Assembly: GCF_020783335.1 (NCBI RefSeq)
Contig: NZ_CP086068.1
Location: 3,162,001 to 3,226,000, forward strand
Source of the DNA: Mucilaginibacter daejeonensis
GTDB lineage: Bacteria > Bacteroidota > Bacteroidia > Sphingobacteriales > Sphingobacteriaceae
Direction: 5' to 3'
Length of the DNA: 64,000 bases
How positions within the stretch are numbered: the stretch's first letter is position 1; every line of letters begins with the position of its first letter. Under the pieces are notes generated by a model, which had not been told where the DNA came from, made no database searches, and was given only the letters and a program-made list of their open reading frames with translations. Of this stretch, positions 51,804 through 61,106 are shown one piece after another. The position numbers and the translations under genes are program-made.

Positions 51804-54800
51804 ATGTTTAACAAATTTATTCAAAGGCCGGTGCTTGCGATCGTATTGTCGCTGGTCATCATATTCATGGGCGTTCTCGCTATCGAGACCTTGCCCGTGT
51901 CACAATTCCCTTCCATTGCGCCGCCGATGGTCGTGGTGAACGTGGCCTATCCGGGTGCCAGTGCCGATGTACTGGTGAACTCGGTGCTTATCCCTATGGA
52001 GAAGGCCATCAACGGTGCTCCCGGCATGAAGTACATGACCTCAGATGCCACTAGCGCGGGCGAGGCAACCGTACAGATCGTATTTGACCTGGGTACAGAC
52101 CCTAACCAGGCCATGGTGAGTGTGAAGACCCGTATAGAGCAGGTGACGAACCGCTTACCTGAACTGGTACAGCGTGAGGGTTTGATCGTGAGCTACACCT
52201 CCCCTAACATGCTCATGTACGTTAACCTTTACAGTAAGGACCCAAAGGCTAACGAGAACTTTCTGTACAACTTTGCCGGTGTGAACATCATACCCGAGCT
52301 GAGCCGCTTGAAGGGTGTGGGCAGTGCCAAGATATTAGGTAGCCGCCAGTACGCCATGCGTGTTTGGTTAAAGCCTGATCGAATGCGCGCCTATAACGTA
52401 TCTACCGAAGAGGTGATGAAGGCCATGAGCGAGCAGAGCATCATTGGTTCGCCGGGCCGTTTGGGCCAGAGTACCGGTAAGCGCTCGCAATCGCTTGAGT
52501 ACGTACTCACCTATCAGGGCCGTTATAACACACCTGAACAATACCAGAACATCATCATCCGTGCCAACAAGAACGGTGAGTTGCTGTACCTGAAGAACAT
52601 CGCTGATGTGGAGCTGGGCAGTGAGTTCTATGACATTTACTCCAACATGGATGGCCACCCATCGGCAGCGATCACCCTGAAACAGACCTACGGCAGTAAT
52701 GCCAGTGAGGTGATCAAGGAAGTGAAAGCCAAACTGGCCGAGATCAAGGAAACTTCATTCCCTCCGGGTATGGACTACCAGATCAGCTATGACGTGTCGA
52801 GCTTCCTGGATGCGTCTATCGAGAAGGTGATCCACACACTGGTAGAGGCCTTTATCCTGGTGGCTATCGTGGTGTTCATCTTCCTGGGTGACTGGCGCTC
52901 TACCCTGATCCCTACCATTGCGGTACCGGTATCATTGATCGGTGCGTTCTTCTGTATGCAGTTGTTCGGGCTTACGATCAATCTGATCACGCTCTTTGCA
53001 CTCGTATTGGCCATCGGTGTGGTGGTGGATGATGCGATCGTGGTGGTCGAGGCGGTGCACGCCAAAATGGCCGAGGAGCACCTATCACCGTTCAAGGCCG
53101 TTAAGCAGGTACTGCAAGAGATCAGCGGGGCCATTATCGCCATCACGTTCCTGATGACCGCTGTATTCGTACCGGTAACGTTCATGACCGGTCCGGTGGG
53201 TATCTTCTACCGCCAGTTCGCGATCACCATGGCCACATCTATCGTGATATCGGGTTTTGTGGCGTTAACGCTTACCCCGGTATTGTGCGCCATGATCCTG
53301 CAACCGCATGACCATCATCGCAAAAAGACCATCGTTGATAAGGCTTTAGACAAGTTCAACTACGTGTTCGACAAAGTGACCGGCAAGTACACTGGCCTGT
53401 TGCGCAAGATCGCCAACCGTCGCGTGGTCACTTTTGCTTTGCTGGCCGCATTTTGCGCGGGTATCTTCTTCACTTCAGAGTCCTTGCCTGCGGGCTTTAT
53501 ACCAGGCGAAGATCAGGGCCAGATCTATGCGATCATTCAAACCCCTCCGGGATCAACGCTTGAGCGTACCAACCACATCTCGCGCGACCTGCAAAAGATC
53601 GCCGAGCATATCGATGGCGTACAATCAGTATCGGCCCTTGCAGGTTACGAGATCCTGACCGAAGGCCGCGGATCTAACGCCGGTACCTGTTTGATCAACT
53701 TAAAAGATTGGTCGGAGCGTAAGCACTCGGCTAAAGAGATCATTGAAGAGCTGGAGGTAAAGGCCAAGGAGATACCCGGTGCCACCATCGAGTTCTTTGA
53801 ACCACCGGCAGTACCGGGTTACGGTGCAGCGGGCGGTTTCTCGCTCCGTTTGCTCGACAAGACCAACAGCGGCGATTACGCTTCATTCGGTAAGGTGAAC
53901 GAGGAGTTCATGGCCGCGTTGAAAAAGCGTAAAGAGCTGACCGGCTTGTTCACCTTCTTTGCGGCCAACTATCCGCAGTATGAATTGCAGATCGATAACA
54001 AAGCTGCCATGCAAAAAGGCGTCACCATCAGCAACGCCATGAACAACCTGTCGATCCTGATCGGTAGTACATATGAGCAGGGCTTTATCCGCTTTGGTAA
54101 CTTCTTTAAGGTGTACGTGCAATCAGGGCCTGAATACCGCGCCTTGCCTGAGGACCTGTTGAAGCTGTATGTGAAGAACGACCGCGACGAGATGGTACCA
54201 TACTCGGCATTTATGCGGGTGAAAAAGAAACAAGGTTTGAACGAGATCACCAGGTTCAACATGTACACCGCTTCGGCCATCAACGGTGCGCCTGCCCACG
54301 GCTATAGTAGCGGCGAGGCCATCAAGGTGATCCAGGAAGTGGCTAAAAAGACCCTTCCTCGTGGTTATGATATCGACTGGCTGGGTCTGTCTAAAGATGA
54401 GGTGAATCGTGGAAACGAGGCTATCTACATCTTCATCATCGTACTCATTTTCGTGTACATGGTATTGGCCGCGCAGTACGAGAGCTTTATCATCCCGCTG
54501 GCGGTGATCTTTTCGCTCCCTGCCGGTGTGTTCGGCGCATTCATGCTTCTTAAACTGATGGGGCTGGCCAACGACATCTATGCCCAGGTGGGTTTGGTGA
54601 TGCTGGTAGGTCTGTTAGGTAAGAACGCCGTACTGATCGTAGAGTTCGCGGTGCAAAAGCACCAGCAGGGCGCTACTATCCTGGAGGCCGCCATTGAGGG
54701 TGCCAAGGTGCGTTTCCGCCCTATCCTCATGACGTCGTTCGCGTTCATTGCCGGTTTGATCCCGCTGCTGTTCGCTACCGGTCCGGGTGCATTGGGTAAC

Positions 54801-55046
54801 CGAACCATCGGTGCCTCATCTGCCGGAGGTATGTTGTTCGGCACCGTGTTCGGTGTGATCATCGTTCCGGGCCTGTACTACATATTCGGTACCCTGGCCG
54901 ATGGCCGTAAGTTGATCCGCGATGAGGATGAGACCCCATTGTCAGAAGAGTTCGCTCCTAAAAAGAAGAAAAAGAAAAAGCTTTGGTTCCTTCGCTCAAA
55001 AGATGACCAGGCTCAGTTAATTGAAACACGCAACGACCATGAATAA
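51804..55046 (+). CDS. RND multidrug efflux permease (AcrB/HAE1 type)
   Basis: A 1080-residue inner-membrane pump, close to the usual 1030-1060. It has 12 membrane helices and two large periplasmic loops. N-terminus FIQRPVLAIVLSLVIIF is the family signature; the proton relay aspartates are in GVVVDDAIVVVEAV of helix 4, with the Lys of helix 10 in LLGKNAVLIVEFAV. The C-terminal tail is Lys-rich and acidic (EEFAPKKKKKKKLW). Works as a trimer with the adaptor and the outer-membrane channel encoded on each side. It overlaps the next gene by 8 bases. Confidence 0.96.
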   Translation: MFNKFIQRPVLAIVLSLVIIFMGVLAIETLPVSQFPSIAPPMVVVNVAYPGASADVLVNSVLIPMEKAINGAPGMKYMTSDATSAGEATVQIVFDLGTDPNQAMVSVKTRIEQVTNRLPELVQREGLIVSYTSPNMLMYVNLYSKDPKANENFLYNFAGVNIIPELSRLKGVGSAKILGSRQYAMRVWLKPDRMRAYNVSTEEVMKAMSEQSIIGSPGRLGQSTGKRSQSLEYVLTYQGRYNTPEQYQNIIIRANKNGELLYLKNIADVELGSEFYDIYSNMDGHPSAAITLKQTYGSNASEVIKEVKAKLAEIKETSFPPGMDYQISYDVSSFLDASIEKVIHTLVEAFILVAIVVFIFLGDWRSTLIPTIAVPVSLIGAFFCMQLFGLTINLITLFALVLAIGVVVDDAIVVVEAVHAKMAEEHLSPFKAVKQVLQEISGAIIAITFLMTAVFVPVTFMTGPVGIFYRQFAITMATSIVISGFVALTLTPVLCAMILQPHDHHRKKTIVDKALDKFNYVFDKVTGKYTGLLRKIANRRVVTFALLAAFCAGIFFTSESLPAGFIPGEDQGQIYAIIQTPPGSTLERTNHISRDLQKIAEHIDGVQSVSALAGYEILTEGRGSNAGTCLINLKDWSERKHSAKEIIEELEVKAKEIPGATIEFFEPPAVPGYGAAGGFSLRLLDKTNSGDYASFGKVNEEFMAALKKRKELTGLFTFFAANYPQYELQIDNKAAMQKGVTISNAMNNLSILIGSTYEQGFIRFGNFFKVYVQSGPEYRALPEDLLKLYVKNDRDEMVPYSAFMRVKKKQGLNEITRFNMYTASAINGAPAHGYSSGEAIKVIQEVAKKTLPRGYDIDWLGLSKDEVNRGNEAIYIFIIVLIFVYMVLAAQYESFIIPLAVIFSLPAGVFGAFMLLKLMGLANDIYAQVGLVMLVGLLGKNAVLIVEFAVQKHQQGATILEAAIEGAKVRFRPILMTSFAFIAGLIPLLFATGPGALGNRTIGASSAGGMLFGTVFGVIIVPGLYYIFGTLADGRKLIRDEDETPLSEEFAPKKKKKKKLWFLRSKDDQAQLIETRNDHE

Positions 55047-56478
55047 GAGCACGATATATAAATGTATGGCGATAGCTGGCCTATCGTTCACTTACCAGGC
55101 GTGTAAACTACCGGCCGTTACCCAACGTACCGAGAACAAGACCGTACCGTTAGCCTATGCACAGGCTAACGGACAAGATACCACCAACAGCGCCAAGACC
55201 ATTTGGAAGGACTTTTTTAAAGATCAGTACCTGAACGCCCTGATCGACACGGCCCTGAAGAACAATCAGGAGCTGAACGTGACCATGCAGGAGATCGAGG
55301 TGAGCCGTGCCGAGATCAGGGCCCGTAAAGGTGAGTACCTGCCATTTGCAGGCATCAGGGCCGCAGGCGGTGTAGAAAAGGTGGGCCGTTATACCAGTCA
55401 GGGTGCCAACGATGCCAATACCGACATCAAACCCGGCCGCGAAACACCCGACCCCCTACCCGATTACCTGATCACGGCCTATGCCTCATGGGAAGTGGAT
55501 ATCTGGCACAAGCTGCGTAACTCCAAAAAGGCAGCTGTAGCACGCTATCTGTCATCGGTTGAGGGCCGTAATTTTATGGTGACCAACCTGGTGGCCGAGA
55601 TAGCCGACTCGTACTATGAATTGCTGGCGTTGGATAACCAGCTCGAGATCCTAAAGCAGAACATCGGCATCCAGAATAACGCGCTAAAGATCGTACGGAT
55701 ACAAAAAGAGGCCGCCCACGTTACTGAATTGGCCGTGCAGCGTTTTGAAGCACAGGTGCTCAAGACACGCAGTATGCAGTACGACATTCAGCAACAGATC
55801 ACCGAGACCGAGAACCATATCAATTACCTGTTAGGTCGCTTTCCGCAGCCTATACCACGTGATGATAACGGTTTCGAAAAGCTGGACCTGATGCCGATAC
55901 AGGCTGGCTTACCTTCGCAACTGCTCTCTAACCGTCCGGATATCAGGCAGGCCGAAATGGATCTGGCCGCCTCTAAACTGGATGTGAAAGTGGCTAAGGC
56001 AAGGTTCTACCCTTCGCTTAACATATCGGCATCTATAGGTTACAATGCGTTCAGCCCGGCGTTCTTGTTCAACATGCCGCAATCACTCATCTATTCGCTT
56101 ATAGGCGAGGTTATCCAACCGGTAGTGAACCGTAACGCCATTAAAGCCAACTACAGCAGCGCCAATGCCAAGCAGTTGCAGGCAGTTTACAAGTATGAAC
56201 AAAAAGTGTTGAATGCTTATGTGGAGGTGACCAACCAAATGGCCAAGATCAGCAACCTGGAGCAAGGCTATGATCTGCGCTCTAAGCAGGTGCAGGCGCT
56301 ATCACGCTCGGTGAGGATATCTAATGACCTGTTCCGGTCGACCCGTGCCGATTATATGGAGGTGTTGCTGACACAGCGTGATGCATTGGAAGCGAGATTT
56401 GACCTGATCGATACCAAAAAACAACAGATCAACGCACGCATTAACGTGTATCAAGCCCTTGGCGGAGGCTGGCAATAG
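55039..56478 (+). CDS. Outer-membrane efflux lipoprotein (TolC/NodT type)
   Basis: A 479-residue outer-membrane channel protein. Lipoprotein signal ending FTYQACKLP (Cys about 20), then two repeats of long coiled-coil helices and barrel strands; NodT-like motifs are LIDTALKNNQELNVTMQEIE (in part), SWEVDIWHKLRNSKKAA, LLSNRPDIRQAEMDLAAS and PSLNISASIGY. ATG 55039 overlaps the permease stop by 8 bases, giving translational coupling. Third gene of the efflux operon; a terminator follows at 56523. Confidence 0.95.
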   Translation: MNKSTIYKCMAIAGLSFTYQACKLPAVTQRTENKTVPLAYAQANGQDTTNSAKTIWKDFFKDQYLNALIDTALKNNQELNVTMQEIEVSRAEIRARKGEYLPFAGIRAAGGVEKVGRYTSQGANDANTDIKPGRETPDPLPDYLITAYASWEVDIWHKLRNSKKAAVARYLSSVEGRNFMVTNLVAEIADSYYELLALDNQLEILKQNIGIQNNALKIVRIQKEAAHVTELAVQRFEAQVLKTRSMQYDIQQQITETENHINYLLGRFPQPIPRDDNGFEKLDLMPIQAGLPSQLLSNRPDIRQAEMDLAASKLDVKVAKARFYPSLNISASIGYNAFSPAFLFNMPQSLIYSLIGEVIQPVVNRNAIKANYSSANAKQLQAVYKYEQKVLNAYVEVTNQMAKISNLEQGYDLRSKQVQALSRSVRISNDLFRSTRADYMEVLLTQRDALEARFDLIDTKKQQINARINVYQALGGGWQ

Positions 56479-56522
56479 TTTATAATAGTTAATTGAGTTA
56501 AGTCCGTATTTGCCGATACCGC

Positions 56523-56551
56523 AAGCCCTGCATTTTTGCAGGGCTTTTTTT
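56523..56551 (+). terminator. Terminator of the efflux operon
   Basis: AAGCCCTGCA (56523-56532) and TGCAGGGCTT (56538-56547) form a 10-bp stem with a short T loop, followed by a T-run. Confidence 0.9.
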
Positions 56552-56592
56552 GTGCCAGGCTAAAACCTGATCACCCATATTTTAACTTAACG

Positions 56593-56964
56593 TTAAGCCG
56601 CCACCGGCAGCATCTCACTAATTTTATGCAAGAACAAGTTAATGTCGAACGGCTTTTGAAGTACCAGGTCCGGCGGTCCTTGCTGCTCATAGCAGACCTC
56701 CAGATCGCTCAAACCTGAACAGATAATGATACCGATGTGTTGGGTCAGGTCAGAGGTCTTGAGCTGGTCACAGATCACACGTCCGTCGCCGTCAGGCAGC
56801 TGAGCGTCTAAAATGATCAATCCGGGCTGAAAATTCGCGATCGCGTCAAACACGCCGGTGCAATTATCGATGGTTTGAATTTCGTAACCCTTTGAGCGTA
56901 ACAATACGCTGGTTACCCTCAGGCTCAGCAGATCATCATCAACGATCAGTATCTTATTATTCAT
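56593..56964 (-). CDS. Stand-alone response regulator receiver protein
   Basis: A 123-residue CheY-like domain: acidic pair D10-D11 in IVDDDLLS, phospho-acceptor Asp53 in IILDAQLPDGDG, switch Ser in ICSG (83) and Lys104 in LQKPFD. No output domain, so it signals by protein contact. No histidine kinase is nearby. It is convergent with the efflux operon and divergent from the Crp-like regulator. Confidence 0.93.
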   Translation of the reverse strand: MNNKILIVDDDLLSLRVTSVLLRSKGYEIQTIDNCTGVFDAIANFQPGLIILDAQLPDGDGRVICDQLKTSDLTQHIGIIICSGLSDLEVCYEQQGPPDLVLQKPFDINLFLHKISEMLPVAA

Positions 56965-57065
56965 AGGTTATAAGCAGTTAGATGTCGCCTTCACAAGGCA
57001 ATTCGCATGCCGTTACCGCTACCAATCTTAACTATTGCGAAATTTTAAATGATAACCCTTATTAT

Positions 57066-57073
57066 TAGTTTTG
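57066..57073 (+). promoter_or_regulatory. -7 promoter box of the Crp-like gene
   Basis: TAGTTTTG, an exact TAnnTTTG box, only 4 bases before the ATG at 57078. If used, the transcript begins at or near the start codon. Confidence 0.5.
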
Positions 57074-57077
57074 CCGG

Positions 57078-57656
57078 ATGGAAGCGCAGGCCGATATCAT
57101 CATACACAACGTAAGCAAACACATTGACCTTACCCAAGCCGAAAAGGACATATTTACGGGCATGTTGCGTCCAAAAACCCTTAAGAGGAAAGAATACTGG
57201 CTAAGTACAGGTGATATTTGTAAGCATACGGCCTTTGTTACATCCGGTTGTTTGCGAGGTTACACCGTTGACCATAACGGAATAGAGCACGTATTAAGTT
57301 TTGCCCCGCGCGATTGGTGGATGGCCGATATGTACAGTTTGCTGACCCAAAAAACAGGCATATTGAACATACAGGCACTCGAAGATACCGAGATGCTGCT
57401 GCTGCCAAAAGCCCAGCAAGAGGAGCTGTACCGGTTGGTACCCAAGTTCGAAAAGTTCTTCCGCATACTGGCCGAGCGATCGTTGGTGGCCTACCAGCAG
57501 CGCCTGATCGACAACCTGAGCCTGCCCGCTTCCGAACGTTACGCCCGCTTTTGTGAGCGCTACCCAACCCTGATCTACCACCTGCCTCAAAAGCAGATCG
57601 CCTCATACATTGGCGTAACGCCAGAGTTCTTTAGTAAGATGCGTAAAGAGCTTTGA
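57078..57656 (+). CDS. Crp/Fnr-family transcriptional regulator
   Basis: A 192-residue regulator: cyclic-nucleotide-binding-type beta-roll (about 25-120: EYWLSTGDICKHTAFVTSG; HVLSFAPRDWWMADMYSLL, each in part), a linking helix, and a short C-terminal HTH (PQKQIASYIGVTPEFFSKMRKEL, in part). The residues for cAMP binding are not present, so the ligand is unknown. Such short Crp-like proteins are common in Bacteroidota. Start ATG 57078 gives a full beta-roll; the promoter box 4 bases upstream suggests a leaderless message. Convergent with the GNAT gene. Confidence 0.9.
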   Translation: MEAQADIIIHNVSKHIDLTQAEKDIFTGMLRPKTLKRKEYWLSTGDICKHTAFVTSGCLRGYTVDHNGIEHVLSFAPRDWWMADMYSLLTQKTGILNIQALEDTEMLLLPKAQQEELYRLVPKFEKFFRILAERSLVAYQQRLIDNLSLPASERYARFCERYPTLIYHLPQKQIASYIGVTPEFFSKMRKEL

Positions 57657-57698
57657 CCGATCGCTACCTGATCAAACCTCGCATAGATTGAGGATATA

Positions 57699-58238
57699 TC
57701 AGTTTTTTGGTGTGCATTGGTCATTCTTTAATTCGAACCAATGATGTGCCTCGTTATCCAGGCAAAAGGTATTAGTTCTTATCAATCCTACCCGCTCCAA
57801 GATCTTGATCGATGCCACGTTGTTTACGTTGGCCATGCCATATAAGGCAGGCAGCTTCATTTTGTTGAACGCATGATCCACCCACGCATAGGCGGCCTCA
57901 CTTGCATAGCCCTTGCCCCAGTGATCCCTGAGTAGCCTGTAACCAAGGTCGTGGTAATTAACATGACCGTTCACCGGCTCGGTGATGTATTTAAGGCCGG
58001 CCCAAACCACAAATCGCCCTGAGTCTTTTTCCTCAACGCCCCACCTGCCAATGCCGTTGTCAACATACTGTTGCCTGATATAGGTGATCGTATCAAGAGC
58101 TTGTTGCCTGGTGGAGATAGGACGCTGCCCCAGGTAGGTATGCACCAGCGGATCAGCATCAAGCTGGAACATGCCCTCTCCATCATCAGGTACCAGTTCT
58201 CTTAAGATCAATCGTTCGGTCGTGATCATATCTTCCAT
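57699..58238 (-). CDS. GNAT N-acetyltransferase (RimJ/RimL type)
   Basis: A 179-residue acetyltransferase that uses acetyl-CoA. RimJ/RimL features: TTERLILRELVPDDGE at the start, the pyrophosphate-binding LRDHWGKGYASEA (about 103-115), and NVASIKILERVGL near the C-terminus. Substrate could be a ribosomal-protein N-terminus or a small amine; not predictable. ATG 58238, with ATG 58229 as alternative. Alone between the Crp-like gene and a gene-free stretch. Confidence 0.92.
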   Translation of the reverse strand: MEDMITTERLILRELVPDDGEGMFQLDADPLVHTYLGQRPISTRQQALDTITYIRQQYVDNGIGRWGVEEKDSGRFVVWAGLKYITEPVNGHVNYHDLGYRLLRDHWGKGYASEAAYAWVDHAFNKMKLPALYGMANVNNVASIKILERVGLIRTNTFCLDNEAHHWFELKNDQCTPKN

Positions 58239-58649
58239 CCAGGTTAGGGTTTATCGATAAGGCAAGTTAAACACAATGAGGAATATTCAGGCCTCCAAAG
58301 ATCAGGCATCCTACTTCCTGATCATCTTAAAAACGATCAATGATCAGCACCAATACACCATTGGATATACATCTCAGTAGGTCAACCGGACCAACCGACC
58401 TTTTGCTGCATCCCGGTGGTTCGATCCAATGTGAAGAATACAGCTCATTAGCTTAACTCTTTCGAACGTTGGCCATCAGCACAAAGCACTGTATCTTAAA
58501 CAATTATCACGTATCATTCTTTACCTATGTAAGTGACCCAACGGCTGTGCAAAAACAATTACATTTCGGCGATGATTTTTGTATAGCAAGTGCGGATCAT
58601 TGTCAAAAAAATAATTCATTTTTGCGAAAAATAGATCGATAGATAAAGG
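58239..58649. other. 411-base gap without a gene
   Basis: Upstream of the arginine decarboxylase. A 34-codon ATG frame exists at 58276 but has nothing to support it. Near matches to the -7 box are GATTTTTG (around 58574) and CATTTTTG (58617-58624), the latter 26 bases before the decarboxylase ATG and the better promoter candidate. No other structure was recognised. Confidence 0.55.
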
Positions 58650-60044
58650 ATGCAAAGCTACCAGGAGTTTTTAGACCTGAGTGTGGGTTTCCCGCAAGAA
58701 GGTTTCGAGATCATTGACGACGAATTGTATTTTCATGACCTCAACCTGATGGAGATGATCGAGACATATGGTACGCCTTTGAGGTTCACCTATGTGCCCA
58801 TCATCTCTAAAAAGATACAGCAGGCCAAGCTGATGTTCCAGCAAGCCATCATCAAGAACAATTATCGCGGAAGCTATAAATATTGTTATTGTACCAAGAG
58901 CTCGCACTTTAAGCACGTGGTGGAGGAAGCCCTGAAAAATGGCATCCACCTCGAGACCTCGTCGGCCTTTGACATGCCGATGATCGATGCTTTGGAGAAA
59001 AAGGGCGTGGTGACCAAGGACATTACCGTGATCTGTAACGGTTTCAAGACCTACCAGTACAAGCAATACATCGTTGATATGCTGCACGATGGTTTCAGCA
59101 ACATCATCCCGGTATTGGACAACAAAGAGGAGTTCAACATTTACGATGACGAGATCGAGCTGGATACGCCTTGTAACCTGGGTATCCGTATCGCCTCTGA
59201 GGAGCAGCCCGACTCACAGTTCTACACCTCACGTTTGGGCATCCGTATGGAAGATGTGATCGATCTGTATTATAACAAGATCGAGAAGAACCCGAACTTT
59301 AAGGTGAAGTTGCTGCACTTCTTCATCAACTCGGGCATATCTGACACGCCATACTACTGGAACGAGTTAGAGAAATACGTGACCCTGTACTGCAAGTTCA
59401 AAAAGATCAACCCTGATCTGGACACGCTGGATATCGGTGGCGGTATGCCTTTCAAAGATTCGCTGGTATTTGACTTTGATTACGAGTACATGATCAACGA
59501 GATCGTGAGCCGTATCAAAGAGATATGCGCCGAGCACGAGGTAGAGGAACCAGATATCATCACTGAATTTGGTAAATATACTTGTGCCGAAGCGTCAGGC
59601 ATCCTGTACAAAGTATTAGGCCGCAAGCAACAGAACGACCGTGAGAAATGGTTGATGCTGGACGGATCGTTCATCACTAACCTGCCCGACGTTTGGGCGC
59701 TGAACCAAAAATACATCCTGCTGCCGATCAACAACTGGGATGCAGAGTATGAGCGCGTGAACCTTGGCGGTATCACCTGCGATGGTCAGGACTACTATAA
59801 CCAGGAAGCGCACATGAACAGCGTTTACATGCCAAAAACACGTAAGGTACAATACCTGGGATTCTTTAATACCGGCGCCTACCAGGAGGTACTGAGCGGT
59901 TATGGTGGTATACACCACTGCTTGCTTCCTTCACCTAAGCACGTGCTGATCCGCCGCAACCGAGACGAGACCTTCAACTTTGAGGTATTTGGCGAAGAGC
60001 AGAACAGTAAACAGGTACTGAAAATATTAGGCTACACGGCGTAG
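58650..60044 (+). CDS. speA: Arginine decarboxylase, Bacteroidota fold-III type
   Basis: A 464-residue PLP enzyme of the alanine-racemase-fold family, much shorter than the 630-residue SpeA of E. coli but like the form in Bacteroidota. The PLP lysine is probably Lys83 in KYCYCTKSSHFKHV, with HLETSSAFDM for the next barrel strand, the glycine phosphate loop DIGGGMPF and substrate residues near EFGKYTCAEASG. It would turn arginine into agmatine for polyamine synthesis; a diaminopimelate- or carboxynorspermidine-type substrate is the alternative. A paired-hairpin repeat element follows the stop codon. Confidence 0.88.
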   Translation: MQSYQEFLDLSVGFPQEGFEIIDDELYFHDLNLMEMIETYGTPLRFTYVPIISKKIQQAKLMFQQAIIKNNYRGSYKYCYCTKSSHFKHVVEEALKNGIHLETSSAFDMPMIDALEKKGVVTKDITVICNGFKTYQYKQYIVDMLHDGFSNIIPVLDNKEEFNIYDDEIELDTPCNLGIRIASEEQPDSQFYTSRLGIRMEDVIDLYYNKIEKNPNFKVKLLHFFINSGISDTPYYWNELEKYVTLYCKFKKINPDLDTLDIGGGMPFKDSLVFDFDYEYMINEIVSRIKEICAEHEVEEPDIITEFGKYTCAEASGILYKVLGRKQQNDREKWLMLDGSFITNLPDVWALNQKYILLPINNWDAEYERVNLGGITCDGQDYYNQEAHMNSVYMPKTRKVQYLGFFNTGAYQEVLSGYGGIHHCLLPSPKHVLIRRNRDETFNFEVFGEEQNSKQVLKILGYTA

Positions 60045-60134
60045 CCCCTCTATATCTCCCCCGAGAGGGGTGACCTAAAGAACTACCCATCAGATCATCA
60101 AACCCTCCCCACCCCGGGGAGGGTTTGGATGGGT
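60045..60134. repeat. GC-rich intergenic hairpin element (three stems)
   Basis: Right after the decarboxylase stop: stem 1 CCCCTCT/AGAGGGG (60045-60051 with 60064-60070); stem 2 AAACCCTCCCC/GGGGAGGGTTT (60100-60110 with 60116-60126) with a 5-base loop; an outer stem ACCCATC/GATGGGT (60085-60091 with 60128-60134) encloses stem 2. It can act as terminator for the decarboxylase, but its size and composition (runs of C and G) resemble dispersed intergenic palindromic repeats of this family. AraC gene starts 15 bases later. Confidence 0.7.
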
Positions 60135-60148
60135 TATAGTGCTGAGTT

Positions 60149-61006
60149 ATGAAAGATATCCCTATCCATAAATTTGCCGACTGGGCCAGCACTACCGGTA
60201 TAGAGATACGGCATACCAGTTCGGCCCACCTGGAAAAGGACGTACGTTCGCTGGGCGTGCATCGCGATGACCATTATATCTTTTTTCTAGCCGAAGAGGG
60301 CGAAAGCTCCATGATGGTCGATTTTGAGGAAGTCACCATCCGGGCCCGTTCCATCTACTATGTGCTTCCCGGCCAGGTTCATCACCGCTTGGATAATAAC
60401 AAGATATCGGCCTGGTTCATCGCTATAGATACCGCACTGGTCCCATCAGAATACCGCAGCATATACGAGACGCGCCTGCTATTACAGCAGCCCTACATTC
60501 TGGACGATGTGCAATACAAACGCTTCCAGGATCTGATCACCATTATGCACGAACATTTTGTGCAGAACACCGACTCTGTTTTTTACCACGATATCCTGCG
60601 GTCGTTACTCAATTCCTTTTTAGGAATGGCCGCCTGCGGTTATGAAAGCCAGAACAGCGATAACCGCAAACATACCCGCCCGGTACAGATCGCCAATGAA
60701 TTAAAGCAATTACTGGCCCTGCACTACAAGACCGAGAAACGCCCGCTGGCCTACGCCGAAATGCTCAATATCAGCGAAGCGTACCTGAACGAGGCCGTTA
60801 AAAAGGTGACCGGTTTCCCGGTATCGTACTGGATCATGCACGAGGTGATGCTGGAGGCCAAACGATTGCTTTACTACAGCCAGTACAACGTTAAAGAGAT
60901 CGCCCACCAGTTAGGGTACGATGACCATACCTACTTTTCCCGCATTTTCAAAAAGCTCGCCGGCACTACCCCACTGGCCTTCCGCGCTTCGGCCAGTAGC
61001 CGGTAA
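60149..61006 (+). CDS. AraC-family transcriptional regulator
   Basis: A 285-residue regulator: N-terminal cupin-like sensor (about 35-110: HYIFFLAEEGESSMMVDFEE; YYVLPGQVHH, each in part) and a C-terminal pair of HTH motifs (LAYAEMLNISEAYLNEAVKK; VKEIAHQLGYDDHTYFSRIF, each 20 residues). The Bacteroidota cupin-AraC group often controls a neighbouring transport or redox gene. It lies 100 bases before a siderophore-interacting-type reductase in the same orientation, which may be its target. Confidence 0.93.
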   Translation: MKDIPIHKFADWASTTGIEIRHTSSAHLEKDVRSLGVHRDDHYIFFLAEEGESSMMVDFEEVTIRARSIYYVLPGQVHHRLDNNKISAWFIAIDTALVPSEYRSIYETRLLLQQPYILDDVQYKRFQDLITIMHEHFVQNTDSVFYHDILRSLLNSFLGMAACGYESQNSDNRKHTRPVQIANELKQLLALHYKTEKRPLAYAEMLNISEAYLNEAVKKVTGFPVSYWIMHEVMLEAKRLLYYSQYNVKEIAHQLGYDDHTYFSRIFKKLAGTTPLAFRASASSR

Positions 61007-61106
61007 GATCAAGGTTACCGCGGATCGTCCAATTTATACCTGAATGCGGCCATTTCGGGGCAGCACTATTTACCGTTCATTTGTACCATCAGAACCTGAT
61101 CAACAT

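Noticed and set aside
54950..55000. Possible frameshift in the Lys-rich 3' end of the RND permease (A-runs)
   Set aside because: The frame remains open through the run and overlaps the next gene as in other tripartite operons; no disruption is seen.
58276..58380. 34-codon frame upstream of the decarboxylase
   Set aside because: No promoter, no motif, and similar frames are expected by chance.
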